The translations under genes were made by a program, and so were the position numbers. Positions 44,712 to 54,424 of a stretch of DNA of 64,000 nucleotides are shown in pieces. The number at the start of each line of letters is the position of its first letter. Position 1 is the stretch's first letter. The notes beneath the pieces are model-generated. The model was not told the DNA's origin. It did no database searches and saw only the letters and a list, made by a program, of their open reading frames with translations. Source of the stretch: an uncultured Latescibacterota bacterium (GTDB taxonomy: Bacteria; Latescibacterota; UBA2968); assembly GCA_951812755.1 (NCBI GenBank), contig OX638329.1, positions 3,356,522-3,420,521 on the forward strand, read 5' to 3'.

Positions 44712-47700
44712 TCATCGAATATAGTAAAAAAAACTATCCTTTGCCACCTGTGTTTCCGCGACGAGATCTTCAATAATCACAAAGAGGCGATTCTGGCCTG
44801 TCTGTGCGTGTTCGAGATGGACTTCGAGGGGCAGACGTTCCCAATCGCTATTGCCCACCTGTGTGTAGGACAGCGCAATCTCGGGTTGGTCAATATTGCC
44901 TGGTGTCCGCCTCTGCTCCGTTTCTGTTGCCTTGACTGCGGTTGTCACGCGATAGCGGGTTTGCCCAAACTCGTCTTTTGACAAATTGTACACTTCGCAA
45001 TAAAACGCGAGGGGATCGGGCGCACGGACAGTCCTTCGAGGATTGGGAACGACCTGCCAATTACCCCGCCGAAATCGCATATTGCGTAGTGTATCTGACA
45101 GGCTTTTAACGAGCAGGAGATCGCTGATATGAAGCCGTTTTTCGCTATAGTCATCAATCGCCACATCGAGCGAGAGCACCCTTTGCCGCGCGGTCATAAC
45201 ATCGGTAACGGTCAGTGTGAGATGATACATCCCTGCGGGTACGTCCTGGCGCGTGATATCCACGACTTCCCGAATGGCGACATTTGAAGTATCTACAAAA
45301 TGCTGCACTTTTTGCGCGTTTCGATACACCACGCGATATGCCGAATCAGCCAGCGCGACCGCGTGCTCGAGCACTACCTGGGGCTGTTGTCCATCTGTAA
45401 CGGCGAGCAAATTTGCAAGCGGTATGCCATAAATAATATCAACGCGGGTTTTACCTGCACTGCCTCGAAAGTCCGCCAGATCAAAGTAAAAAGTGCCCAA
45501 CGACAAGCGGGGTGCTTTGCGAAATTCGTCGGTCTGGTTCACTGTGGCGTTTTTATAGCGAATTGCCGGAGCGTGTTCAGCAAGGCGAATATTATCTCGA
45601 AGCATAGTGGGGGGAATAGGCGGAATGGGGGCGAAATCAAACCCGGAGACGCCACCCAGTTCGCGAGTAAAATCGATGACTATGCCACCATCCACCTCGG
45701 TATAGACCCACGACTCCCAGGGCACGATACTGCGATCGTGTTGCATGGTAACAGGTGCATAAGCTTCCTGAGAAGGATCGCTGCGAGAGGTTTCTTCGCG
45801 CCGTCCTTCAACCGGGCCAAAGGTGCTCTGATCTGGAAGATCGAGCGTTTCGCTTTCGCGCTCAGCAGCAAACCCGCGATCGCTTCGAATGGGAAAAACC
45901 GGGCCAATCAATTCACTTTCATTGGGATCCCGATATAATTCTCGGTACACCTTTTCTTTCACTTCTTGAACGCGCGTTGAAGGCAGTGAAGAAACCCATC
46001 CCGAACGGGCGCGATAATCGGGCTCACCGTATCGAATATAGACTTCTCCGCGCCGGTCCCAGGGATAGTTTTCCCGCCCAAATGCCCAGCGCGCCAACCA
46101 GACCCGTTCGTAGTGCGCCAGTTGTCGTTCGTTGTATGCGCTGGACAAATTCGGATTTTTCGCACGCCAAAAACGCGCCACATACTTATTCTTTTCTGCA
46201 TCGTCAAGTGCGTGGTAAGCCCCTATTTCCTCTTCTGACAACAGCACCTGAATATCGTTGTAAAGCTGGCTTTCGCGCGCGTCAATTTGCGCGAGAAATT
46301 TCTCGAATAATTGCGTTGATTCCCCATAGCGTTTCACCCGCAGTGCTTTGATTGCCATAATGGGTAACAAATGAGATGCCTCGGGTTTTTCGCGTGCGAT
46401 AGGTGCGACAAAGCGATCGATATCCCGATAATTTTTCAACTGCAACAGACTTCTGCCCAGCCGCATAGCGACTTCGTCATCGGGATTGTCCGTCAAATAC
46501 GCCTGATAAAACGCTCGTGATCTTTGATGGTCTTCACTATCGGCATACCAATCGCCCAACACGCGGTATGGCGGGAGATAGGTCGAATCGCGCCGAATAG
46601 CTTCTTCGGCAACTTTTACCCCATCAACCATTCCCCGATCGAGAAGGGCCTGCGCCAAAAAGCTGTACGCATCCAGATAATCTGGATCAGATCGGATTGC
46701 AGATCTGAGTGCTTGCACCCCGTCATCGAAATACCCCCCTCGCCTCAGCAGCACCAGCCCTTTTCCCGCGCGTGCCTGTGCCGGAGCATCGGAAAAAGTC
46801 ATAGCTTTTTCAAATGCTTCGTCTGCCTGCTTGAGCAATCCCCGATCGAGATAGGCATGACCGAGCACACTCCACGATTGCCCGTCTCTTGCCTGGTCGC
46901 GCAACACTGCAACTTGTGTCTCTGCTGCCCCTGCCCCGTACTGCGCGAGGTCTTCACCAAGCCGGCTCATGGTCGCAGATACAATATCCGCCATCTTATC
47001 CCATCGCCAGACCCTTCGCCCACTTGAAGACCCCATCCAGAGAATTTTCCCGGTCTCCACTTCAATCAAACGCAATACCAGGCCGATATTGTCTGTCGCG
47101 CCGTCTTTGCCCAGCACGAGCAAGCTACCCGTCAAAATGGCCTCCGCAAGCGTTGTTTCCGATGCTTGCCGTCGCAAATCGGGACTGATGCGAGAAAATC
47201 GCTCGCGTCCCTGTGTTCCTTTTAATGCTCCTGGCACGAGAGAAAACAGGCCATCGCGCCGAATCGCATTTTTAAGATGCATTTCACAATCGGCAACAAG
47301 GGGCAGATAATCCGTGGTGTGGAGCGGTTGCACGAGAATATGGTGCGACAGATGCTCGGCCTCTGGCGCGGGTGCAGGTGTTTCCTCTTCGGCAAATCCA
47401 AGTGCAGACCGCACTTCAACAGCGGGGATCTCTCCCACAACCCGATGTGCCCGCGTCCAAAGCCACGCAGGATTGTCCCGCACCTCACCCGTCCAGACAA
47501 TCACACCTGCCTGAAGATCGATGAGCTTGAGTTTAATCGTGTAAATGCCCGTAAACGCGACAGAACCCGTCAAAAGATAGGTGGCGGGAACTCTTTTGCT
47601 AAGGAACTCGCGCAGCGCGGGAGAAAGCTGCTTGTCCGCCTGGTCTATTTCCCCTGCTGGCACATCGGTTTCTATTAAAATCAAACGCGCCCTTCCCAGA

Positions 47701-47906
47701 GCGGGAACATAGGCGCGGCGGTGGAGTTCATAGGCGATGCGATCAGCCATATAGACGCCGTAATCGCCATTATAAGGTGAATAAAAGGGCGCGATTGCCA
47801 ATCGGAAGGTGGCTGGCGACTGAGAAAAAACACTGGCGGGCAACAGTAACGCGGCCAGTACATAAAGACATATCTGATAGAGTATTTTTCGCCTTAGCAA
47901 TAGCAT
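44712..47906 (-). CDS. GWxTD-domain protein with CsgG-like and TPR domains
   Basis: 1064-residue secreted or envelope protein. Seen: signal peptide (YVLAALLLPASVFSQ), two CsgG/FlgT-like alpha-beta units in the first 330 residues (LAIAPFYSPYNGDYGVYMAD; TYLLTGSVAFTGIYTIKLKL), a row of TPR repeats at about 350-520 (LGHAYLDRGLLKQADEAFEK, AYSFLAQALLDRGM), then the GWxTD domain at about 570-690 (FWRAKNPNLSSAYNERQLAH, DRRGEVYIRYGEPDYR, where the GW.TD position reads PW.RR), and a long beta-rich tail. GWxTD proteins are typical of FCB-type phyla and candidate phyla; their molecular role is unknown. It follows the DUF5683-like gene by about ten bases. Confidence 0.82.
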   Translation of the reverse strand: MLLLRRKILYQICLYVLAALLLPASVFSQSPATFRLAIAPFYSPYNGDYGVYMADRIAYELHRRAYVPALGRARLILIETDVPAGEIDQADKQLSPALREFLSKRVPATYLLTGSVAFTGIYTIKLKLIDLQAGVIVWTGEVRDNPAWLWTRAHRVVGEIPAVEVRSALGFAEEETPAPAPEAEHLSHHILVQPLHTTDYLPLVADCEMHLKNAIRRDGLFSLVPGALKGTQGRERFSRISPDLRRQASETTLAEAILTGSLLVLGKDGATDNIGLVLRLIEVETGKILWMGSSSGRRVWRWDKMADIVSATMSRLGEDLAQYGAGAAETQVAVLRDQARDGQSWSVLGHAYLDRGLLKQADEAFEKAMTFSDAPAQARAGKGLVLLRRGGYFDDGVQALRSAIRSDPDYLDAYSFLAQALLDRGMVDGVKVAEEAIRRDSTYLPPYRVLGDWYADSEDHQRSRAFYQAYLTDNPDDEVAMRLGRSLLQLKNYRDIDRFVAPIAREKPEASHLLPIMAIKALRVKRYGESTQLFEKFLAQIDARESQLYNDIQVLLSEEEIGAYHALDDAEKNKYVARFWRAKNPNLSSAYNERQLAHYERVWLARWAFGRENYPWDRRGEVYIRYGEPDYRARSGWVSSLPSTRVQEVKEKVYRELYRDPNESELIGPVFPIRSDRGFAAERESETLDLPDQSTFGPVEGRREETSRSDPSQEAYAPVTMQHDRSIVPWESWVYTEVDGGIVIDFTRELGGVSGFDFAPIPPIPPTMLRDNIRLAEHAPAIRYKNATVNQTDEFRKAPRLSLGTFYFDLADFRGSAGKTRVDIIYGIPLANLLAVTDGQQPQVVLEHAVALADSAYRVVYRNAQKVQHFVDTSNVAIREVVDITRQDVPAGMYHLTLTVTDVMTARQRVLSLDVAIDDYSEKRLHISDLLLVKSLSDTLRNMRFRRGNWQVVPNPRRTVRAPDPLAFYCEVYNLSKDEFGQTRYRVTTAVKATETEQRRTPGNIDQPEIALSYTQVGNSDWERLPLEVHLEHAQTGQNRLFVIIEDLVAETQVAKDSFFYYIR

Positions 47907-47918
47907 CACCGGCCTTCC

Positions 47919-48695
47919 TCAATTTATGGGCACCGATAGGGTAACTTGTGCCGGTCCGATCACCAGATGATCCAATACATTGGATAACCAGACCGCAGCG
48001 AGCAAACCCAGCACGAGATTGGCCCGCCCAGCACGAGATTTTGTGCGTTCAAAATTTTGGGTAAACGCATCGGAATTCGTGCCGGATATGCGTTGGCCCA
48101 GTTGCAAATCATTCAAACGCGTACCGCGATAGGTATTATATGCACTGCGATAGGATATATCGGTTACAAACCAGGCCGCTGCGAGCACTGCAGAAACCCC
48201 CATAAAGCCATACCCCCGTTTTTTATGCCCGCGGTACAACTGCCCCCAACCCGGCAACAGAAGCGAGCGACCCGCAGCCCCCAAAAACGTAGTTTTTCCG
48301 AGGGTTTGTCGCAGTGTTTTGTGACGCATGCCTAAAAGCAAAGCCCGTGTATCTGTAAGTGCTTGATCAGTGCCGATATTCATAATCCCCTTGTTGACCT
48401 CTGGATTCAGGTGTAATGCCTCTACAAGTGCCAGACGCGCACGAGACGTATCACCAGAAGCCATGTGAATGCGTCCCAGATCAAAAAAAATCTCGGCTCT
48501 CCGATTCTGTTGCGGCCTGTCGAGCAGGGGCACCACACCCAACAAGTTCGGAAGATGGGAAAGTGTCTCAAATGCGCTGGCATAATCCCCTGCGCGATAG
48601 GCAGCCTGCGCTTTTTCAATAATTTCTCGGTCATCCGCCCAGGCCGAACCCATCATCAGACAAAATAACACTCCTAAAAATAGACTACGGTACAT
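47919..48695 (-). CDS. DUF5683-like envelope protein with TPR-like N-terminus
   Basis: 258 residues. Seen: signal peptide (SLFLGVLFCLMMGSAWA), an alpha-helical TPR-like part (AQAAYRAGDYASAFETLSHL; GDTSRARLALVEALHLNPEV), then the DUF5683 pattern AAGRSLLLPGWGQLYRGHKKRG, followed by two membrane helices and a short tail. Such proteins are common in the FCB group and lie near assembly or secretion genes. The ATG overlaps the end of the upstream lipoprotein gene by 11 bases, so translation is coupled. Confidence 0.75.
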   Translation of the reverse strand: MYRSLFLGVLFCLMMGSAWADDREIIEKAQAAYRAGDYASAFETLSHLPNLLGVVPLLDRPQQNRRAEIFFDLGRIHMASGDTSRARLALVEALHLNPEVNKGIMNIGTDQALTDTRALLLGMRHKTLRQTLGKTTFLGAAGRSLLLPGWGQLYRGHKKRGYGFMGVSAVLAAAWFVTDISYRSAYNTYRGTRLNDLQLGQRISGTNSDAFTQNFERTKSRAGRANLVLGLLAAVWLSNVLDHLVIGPAQVTLSVPIN

Positions 48696-50211
48696 ACGTT
48701 ATGACCCCCCCATTTTCATCTGAAAGATGGACGAGATTTAGAGCCGATCCGCCAATGGTCAGATCACCTGCCGCAAATGTACCTGAAGGCAGAGGCCAGG
48801 ATAGCAGGGTTGTTCCATCTGCCTGAAGGACGCTCACCTGCGTGCGATCCAGTATAAAAATTTGACCCGCAGCATTGAGTGTTAAAGCATGCGGTTCGAT
48901 CTCTGGATGCAGCACATCCTCCCATGTGATATCACTGAGCATCTCACCCGAGAAGCGCAAAATCCCTCGTTGAACCCGATTAGCCCATGCGGCCCAGATA
49001 ACATCATTGTGAACTGCGATATCTACGGGATCTCTATATTCGAGATCGAAAGTGCCCACAGGAGAACCCTCGGCAGAATAGGCGCGCAATTGCCCGTCTG
49101 TTGCAATGTAAACCCGCTTTTGATCGTCCTGAGCCAACCGCACATGCGAAGATGCGCTCATCCAATTGTCGGGGATATGCCACACCGTGGTGTTATTAAC
49201 CAGTTCAATCCCCACAACTACAACGCGCCCTACCGAATCAATCCCCCCGATATAAGTGTGTGGAGAAACAACCCGAAGTCCTATCAGCGAAGGCCCGGCC
49301 AGATCCACCGATTGCGACACCAGGTCGTTCAATTGCGGGAAAGAAGTTCCGACAAGGTGGCGCAATATATGTGGCCTATCGGGAATATCGACATTCAGAG
49401 TATGCCGAAGCCGAGAAAGAGAAGTCTGGTCAGGGCGAACAATTAGTGCCAGCATATCGGCTTCGCCTGCGGGATCCGCAGCCGAAAGTCGCATCCTCTC
49501 AGTGGTTCCGCGTAGGGGTTCTACGATATGCCGCCCCGCTTCGCGATAAAATTGCACGCGCACACTGCGGCTTGTATGTTGCACACCCGTTGAGAGGCGT
49601 GACCTGATGGCATAAGTATAAAGGCGATTGTCAGCTATTGACCGATCCTCAAAGGACGTCTGCTGCGGGTCTTGCGTAATAAAGAGTGTCTGGTAATCTC
49701 CTCCTGCTGATGCGCGCACAACTTCATAAGTCACCACCTCACCCGCTTCCGCATCCCAGACGAGTTGCACAGTAAGAGCAACGGGATTGCGCCGAATTTC
49801 GCGTAAGCCAGCGCCGGGGATAGGGACTTCAACAGCAGAAGTACTCACCAGGCCGCCTTCACTATGTTCGGCAGTCACGCGGTATTGCAGCCGCTCGCCA
49901 GCAATCAGTTCATCATCTCGGAACGTCCCCACAGTCGCGTATTTGCCATTGGCATCGGTACCGGAGGAACGCACGATATTTATAAAACCGGAAATATCTC
50001 GCCGCTCGAGAACAAAATTCTCAACGCGCTTTTGACCCAGATACTCCCACTGCACGACGACCATTCCGGTGTTCGCCTCATAAGCGGCATCAAGGATGTG
50101 GATAAGGGGTGTATTGTATGGATCTATACTCAGATCGCGTTGGGGATTATAACATCCGATCAGAATCCCCACAGCACACGCAAATATCATATAAGAGAAA
50201 CGATTTCCCAT
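48685..50211 (-). CDS. lipoprotein with FN3-like and beta-propeller-like domains
   Basis: 508 residues. Seen: lipoprotein signal ending in ILIGC, two fibronectin-III-like units in the first 220 residues (VVVQWEYLGQKRVENFVLER; LVWDAEAGEVVTYEVVRASA), then from about 240 a beta-rich region with repeated blades of the NHL/SMP-30 sort (VRLAQDDQKRVYIATDGQLR; HALTLNAAGQIFILDRTQVS). Probably an outer-membrane-anchored binding or scaffold protein. The start has GAGG eight bases upstream. It heads the minus-strand operon and diverges from the TonB-like gene; the 218-base gap between holds the promoters of both, which I cannot place exactly. Confidence 0.72.
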   Translation of the reverse strand: MGNRFSYMIFACAVGILIGCYNPQRDLSIDPYNTPLIHILDAAYEANTGMVVVQWEYLGQKRVENFVLERRDISGFINIVRSSGTDANGKYATVGTFRDDELIAGERLQYRVTAEHSEGGLVSTSAVEVPIPGAGLREIRRNPVALTVQLVWDAEAGEVVTYEVVRASAGGDYQTLFITQDPQQTSFEDRSIADNRLYTYAIRSRLSTGVQHTSRSVRVQFYREAGRHIVEPLRGTTERMRLSAADPAGEADMLALIVRPDQTSLSRLRHTLNVDIPDRPHILRHLVGTSFPQLNDLVSQSVDLAGPSLIGLRVVSPHTYIGGIDSVGRVVVVGIELVNNTTVWHIPDNWMSASSHVRLAQDDQKRVYIATDGQLRAYSAEGSPVGTFDLEYRDPVDIAVHNDVIWAAWANRVQRGILRFSGEMLSDITWEDVLHPEIEPHALTLNAAGQIFILDRTQVSVLQADGTTLLSWPLPSGTFAAGDLTIGGSALNLVHLSDENGGVITYVP

Positions 50212-50429
50212 TTATTGTGCCTCAAAAAAGGGAGATTTCTGATCAATGGACTTTAATATATTGATATGAACCATGAATAAACAAGTAGTTTTGCCGAACA
50301 AGGGCTTGCAAAAATAACTTGCCTTTCTATGCCAGCAGTGTTAAAATTTATAGATAGGTATAAGTATTCAGCAAAATAAGCCAATAGCTTAATCACATAG
50401 ACTCACCGTTCCTGTCGCCGAGAAAAGCT

Positions 50430-51119
50430 ATGGAAAAAAACTCAGACCAGTGGATCACGCCTGAAATTCCGCGTACCAAAAATCCAGATTGTGATCTCAA
50501 ACGCACTTATAAGCGCATATTTCGCATCAGCATGGGGATTGCATTCATCTTGCATGTGGGCATGGGGATGATGTTTCCCACATTCACAGCCGGCACGCGC
50601 AAAATAGAGCGACGTACCATCGTCATAGAAAACGTCGAGATACCGGAAACCCGTCAGATTCACCGCGCACCGCCACCGCCGCGTCCGTCTATTCCCATTG
50701 CAACCGAAAGCGAAGATGTGCCCGACGATGTTACTATTGAAACTACTGACCTCGACTTTGATAAAGTCGATCTCCATGTGCCCCCACCTCCTGGTGATGA
50801 GACTGCTGTAATAGAGGAACCAGAAGAAGAGATACTCGAATATTTCATGGTCGAAGAAAAACCCGTGCTCATCAAGCGAGGAACACTGGTATATCCCCCA
50901 GTCGCCCTCAAGGCGGGTATTGAAGGCACCGTTCACTTGAAAATACTGGTTGACAAAGCCGGAGTAGTCGAACAAGCCGATGCTGTCAAAGGCAAAGAAA
51001 TTTTTTACAAAGCGGCCCTTCAGGCCGTTAATCAATACCGTTTTAAGCCTGCCCGTCAAAATGATAGACCTGTGAAAGTCTATCTCGTCATACCCATACG
51101 TTTCCGAATCGATCGGTAA
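50430..51119 (+). CDS. TonB-like energy-transducing protein
   Basis: Couples the inner-membrane proton gradient to outer-membrane transporters. 229 residues. Seen: cytoplasmic N-terminus, one transmembrane segment about residues 33-48 (ISMGIAFILHVGMGMMF), a Pro-rich and acidic periplasmic span (RAPPPPRPSIPIATE; LHVPPPPGDE), and a C-terminal TonB domain from about 150 (PVALKAGIEGTVHLKILVDK; AVNQYRFKPARQ). ExbB and ExbD genes are not adjacent. A terminator follows. Confidence 0.9.
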   Translation: MEKNSDQWITPEIPRTKNPDCDLKRTYKRIFRISMGIAFILHVGMGMMFPTFTAGTRKIERRTIVIENVEIPETRQIHRAPPPPRPSIPIATESEDVPDDVTIETTDLDFDKVDLHVPPPPGDETAVIEEPEEEILEYFMVEEKPVLIKRGTLVYPPVALKAGIEGTVHLKILVDKAGVVEQADAVKGKEIFYKAALQAVNQYRFKPARQNDRPVKVYLVIPIRFRIDR

Positions 51120-51137
51120 TCTAAAAACGCAAACACC

Positions 51138-51168
51138 AACCCCCCGACAATTTGCCGGGGGGTTTTGT
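51138..51168. terminator. terminator after TonB-like gene
   Basis: AACCCCCCG pairs with CGGGGGGTT around a nine-base loop and is followed by TTTTGTT. It separates the convergent TonB-like (+) and ParA-like (-) genes. Confidence 0.88.
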
Positions 51169-51231
51169 TATTGGCTACAAACGAATCTACGAATTCGCAC
51201 TGACTTTGGGTGGTGAGGAGGGGGTCGTCTA

Positions 51232-52014
51232 TTACTCGCTTCGCTTCGTTGTAGGCTTCGCCTGTGCGTCTATTCGTCCAAGCATTTGCAATTCTGCCCA
51301 CAATTCCCGATACGCTTGAGTTGCCTTTGAACGCGGCCTGAAGCATGCCACGGGTTGTCTCGCCCAGCCCATCCGTTCCACATCCGTTGTGTACGGAATT
51401 TGTGCGTTTAAGAATTTACCCCCGCGCTCACCCACCTGCGCGACCGTGTCCTTATGCATTGTTTTGCGCTGTTCAACCATTGAAAAAAACGATACCATTT
51501 TTCCGCGCTTCAATTTATTTTTTTTAAAGAAATCTACCAATTTTTGGTGTGTCAACATCGACAGAGTCGTCGGAATACACGGCACAACTACATAATCGGC
51601 TGCCCTGAAAACATGCTCGGCAAGGAGCGTCAAGTTGGGCGGGCAATCCAAAAAAATATAATCGTACTCTTTCCGCATCGGGGTTAATAGACGCTTCAAA
51701 TAGCTTTTGTTTTTCGCCCGTTCATCCAACCCCAAATCCAGATTGCGAAAAGACATGGCCGAAGGCAATAAGTCCAGACCTTCAAAGTCCGTCCCCCGAA
51801 TATTATTCTCTAGGTGCTTGCCGCCCTTCAAGAAACGCTTGCGTCCAAACTTTTTCTTTGCGCGGATGCGAAAATAAAAAGCCGCAGCTCCTTGTGGGTC
51901 TAAATCGCATAGCAATGCGGTTGCACCGGATTGAACCGCTTCATAAGCCAGATTCACTGCGGCGGCGGTCTTTCCCACGCCACCTTTCATGCTATACAAT
52001 GCAAAGATACTCAC
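51232..52014 (-). CDS. ParA/Soj-family ATPase
   Basis: 260-residue deviant Walker-A ATPase. Seen: MSIFALYSMKGGVGKTAAAV with KGGVGKT, LLCDLDPQGAAAFYF, and YIFLDCPPNLTLLAEHVFRA. The start is a GTG at 52014 with GAGGAG five bases upstream; the GTG two codons earlier overlaps that site. No parB or parS neighbour is present, so it is not a plain chromosome partition locus. It follows the CHAD gene by 19 bases. Stand-alone ParA proteins position large assemblies; the CYTH-CHAD neighbours hint at polyphosphate granules, which is inference. Confidence 0.88.
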   Translation of the reverse strand: MSIFALYSMKGGVGKTAAAVNLAYEAVQSGATALLCDLDPQGAAAFYFRIRAKKKFGRKRFLKGGKHLENNIRGTDFEGLDLLPSAMSFRNLDLGLDERAKNKSYLKRLLTPMRKEYDYIFLDCPPNLTLLAEHVFRAADYVVVPCIPTTLSMLTHQKLVDFFKKNKLKRGKMVSFFSMVEQRKTMHKDTVAQVGERGGKFLNAQIPYTTDVERMGWARQPVACFRPRSKATQAYRELWAELQMLGRIDAQAKPTTKRSE

Positions 52015-52033
52015 ACCCACTCCTCAATGAGAT

Positions 52034-53566
52034 TTACTTTCTAAACAAATCGCGGTATAAACGAACATTTTTCTTTCCAGCAAAAACGGCAAAAGCACTG
52101 GCAAATTTGCGCCGAACCCCTTGTTGCTGGCTGTGCAAACGCGCGATAAGCCCGCCAATAGCCGCAGCACAAAGCAGACGATCCGCACGCCGGCTGCGGG
52201 GCAACACCTCGTTTAAATAGGCCATCAATTCTTGTTGTTGTACCGATAAATCGTTAAAATCTCCCAGATTATCCTGCAATTTCTTCATGTACCCAATGAG
52301 TTTGTCCATCTTATCTTTGGAAAAAAACGAGGCAAAAAACTCCAACAAATACCGCAATTTTTTGCAGTCAATTCGCAAATTGTGCAATGCTTCGTCAGGC
52401 GTATCATCTCCAATCGCCTGCCCCCTTTTGAGCACCTGCTTAAAGCGTTTAAAAATAATTTTTCGGGCAAGGGATATGGCCGGCACAGCGGGATCTGTCC
52501 CTACCCGAGACTGTTCGCTCTGCAAAAAAGCCGCCCAGGAATCCATCAGGTCCAGATATTCGGGTGCATCGAGAACCTGCACCATGTCGTTAAGGGCACG
52601 CCGACGCTCGCTTTTTAAGCGCGAAAACACGGCATCCAACCCGGGTTGCAGCGACTGGGGTAACATTGCGCGATAAGTCTCTTCTTCGAGCAAATACACG
52701 TCCAGATCGCGCAACCGATTGGTCGATCTGCCCAATTGCCGAAACTCATCCTTAAAATGTGCCACCGCATCTTCGGGCAAAACGCCTTTGATTTGACTCA
52801 GTGCCGATCGCGTGCGCCGAATCGCAACCCGAAAATCGTGCAGAAATTCCGTATCCCAATCCGCGCGAATGCCCGCTTCATTTTGGCGCATCACATCGTG
52901 CAGGCATTGCAAAATCTCACATGTTGCCTCGCGCCCACTCGCCTCGTGATTCAGGTTGAGATTGAGCTTTGAAGAATAATCGCCCGGTACGCCCCCTGCG
53001 AGATTCATCACGCGTTCAAATACACCTTCTGCCGGGTGTACAATATCCGATTTAATAAACTGACGGCGCAAATTCTCAAAATCGCGTTCATATCCCCGCA
53101 CGCTTCGCAATGTCAAAGTCTCAACGTGTCTGTTCTCTGTGCTGGTATGCGTGAGAAACAACCGAACAACCGTTTTTTCATCCGCATTCAAAACGCCAAA
53201 TCCGCAAACCTTCTGCGTCACCTGCGCCCGAAGTAACAGTGCGCGAACCGAGAGCGCGCCCCGCAGTGTGTCGCGCAACTCGCCCTTTGAAAACATCCAC
53301 CAGAAGCGGCCTTGCAGATTTTGTTTCATCTCGATCTGGTCGCGTACCAAAGGGTATCCGCCATCTGAAATGCGCTGTAAATACACCGCATTTCCCGCCT
53401 GTATCAGCGCGAGTGCCTTTTGATATAAACGCCAGTCAAACGTGTCGAAATACCGCACTGTCTTCTCAACCTCAGATACAGGTAACAGACGCTCGGGCGC
53501 GAGTTTTTCGACCACTTCCCATCCATGTGGTTCGCTCAAAACATAAGTTTCACTGCGCGTGATCAT
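52034..53566 (-). CDS. CHAD-domain protein with degenerate CYTH-like N-terminus
   Basis: About 510 residues. Seen: an N-terminal part with the CYTH-like fragment VRYFDTFDWRLYQKALALIQ, in which the ExExK metal motif is absent, then the CHAD four-helix-bundle pair from about 215 to 480 with the conserved His/Arg/Lys-rich helices (FLHDFRVAIRRTRSALSQIK; ALHNLRIDCKKLRYLLEFFA). Known: CHAD domains bind polyphosphate through these basic residues. ATG 53566 overlaps the CYTH gene end by 17 bases. Together with the upstream CYTH enzyme this is a polyphosphate-related module. Confidence 0.88.
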   Translation of the reverse strand: MITRSETYVLSEPHGWEVVEKLAPERLLPVSEVEKTVRYFDTFDWRLYQKALALIQAGNAVYLQRISDGGYPLVRDQIEMKQNLQGRFWWMFSKGELRDTLRGALSVRALLLRAQVTQKVCGFGVLNADEKTVVRLFLTHTSTENRHVETLTLRSVRGYERDFENLRRQFIKSDIVHPAEGVFERVMNLAGGVPGDYSSKLNLNLNHEASGREATCEILQCLHDVMRQNEAGIRADWDTEFLHDFRVAIRRTRSALSQIKGVLPEDAVAHFKDEFRQLGRSTNRLRDLDVYLLEEETYRAMLPQSLQPGLDAVFSRLKSERRRALNDMVQVLDAPEYLDLMDSWAAFLQSEQSRVGTDPAVPAISLARKIIFKRFKQVLKRGQAIGDDTPDEALHNLRIDCKKLRYLLEFFASFFSKDKMDKLIGYMKKLQDNLGDFNDLSVQQQELMAYLNEVLPRSRRADRLLCAAAIGGLIARLHSQQQGVRRKFASAFAVFAGKKNVRLYRDLFRK

Positions 53567-54026
53567 CGGGCGTACCCTTATGTGCGAGGATTGCATTTTT
53601 GTAACGGTCATCATCGGTCACATCTCGTCCAAACCACGGCGGCGGGACAAAGCGAGAACTTTCATCTACGGTCTCAAACTCGACTTCGGCCACTACCAGG
53701 CCCTTCAGGCGGCCGAGGTACACATCCAGTTCAATTGTCCACGTCCCTTCAACTATCTCATAGCGCACTTTTTCGACTCGCCTGCCCTCAGTTAAAGGCC
53801 AGAGGTTATCAAATTGCGACCGGCTCAATTCCACCTCGACTTCCGTCCGTTGTACACCCTTGCCCTGTTTCACAGTCTGATAAAATCGCTCGCCTTTGCG
53901 GCGCAGTCGAACTTCCGTACCATTCTCCCCCACTGCGATATATCCCTGTGAGATTTTTACCCCCGTGCAAGCTGTCAGATCCGGCATTTTTTGCACGCAA
54001 AATTTCCGCTCAATTTCTTTTGTCAT
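53550..54026 (-). CDS. CYTH (triphosphate tunnel) phosphatase-like protein
   Basis: 158 residues, a complete stand-alone CYTH barrel. Seen: KEIERKFCV with the ExExK metal/substrate motif at the start, EVRLRRKGERFYQTVKQG, TEVEVELSRSQF, and VVAEVEFETVDESSRF at the C-terminal side. Known: enzymes of this fold hydrolyse inorganic triphosphate, thiamine triphosphate or make cAMP; small bacterial members are mostly tripolyphosphatases. Its gene leads the CYTH-CHAD-ParA run. No clear ribosome site is visible ahead of the ATG. Confidence 0.9.
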   Translation of the reverse strand: MTKEIERKFCVQKMPDLTACTGVKISQGYIAVGENGTEVRLRRKGERFYQTVKQGKGVQRTEVEVELSRSQFDNLWPLTEGRRVEKVRYEIVEGTWTIELDVYLGRLKGLVVAEVEFETVDESSRFVPPPWFGRDVTDDDRYKNAILAHKGTPDDHAQ

Positions 54027-54424
54027 AACAAAACGCGAGTTCCCAGATGTGAAAAGCAGGACAGGACGCTTTATCCCCGGTACTTAATGATAACATACCT
54101 CATCGTCAAAAGCAATTTTTACGATGATATTTGATGTAGCCTTGCTTTCTCTATCGCATTGCGCCGTTTTTGGCGTATATTGAAATTCGAAATACGTCAT
54201 GTGTGACTTCAAGATCAAAGGTCATAAGAGCACTGTCATTCTGAGCGGAGCGCAGCGGAGTCGAAGAATCTGCTGTCTCAACAGTGTGCATGGGTAACAG
54301 ATGCTTCGTCAGCCTAGCGGCTTCCTCAGCATGACAGGGTGTATAGCGTATTTATTTTTAAAGTCACACATCGCGTTCGAAATATAACAACCTTGTATTA
54401 CTACACCAAAAGGGAGATCGCACT
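54027..54424. other. intergenic stretch with palindromic repeat
   Basis: 398 bases between divergent CYTH (-) and SDR (+) genes. It holds the repeat at 54199-54371 and the SDR ribosome site (GGGAG eight bases before the ATG); I see no gene. Confidence 0.6.
54199..54371. repeat. second copy of the palindromic repeat
   Basis: Inner inverted repeat 54234-54336 (TGTCATTCTGAGCGGAGCG ... CTCAGCATGACA) is clearly related to the one at 40302-40397. Here it is flanked by a different outer pair, ATGTGTGACTT (54199) and AAGTCACACAT (54361), 11 bases and perfect. The shared inner unit in two different frames suggests a mobile, structure-forming repeat. Confidence 0.75.
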
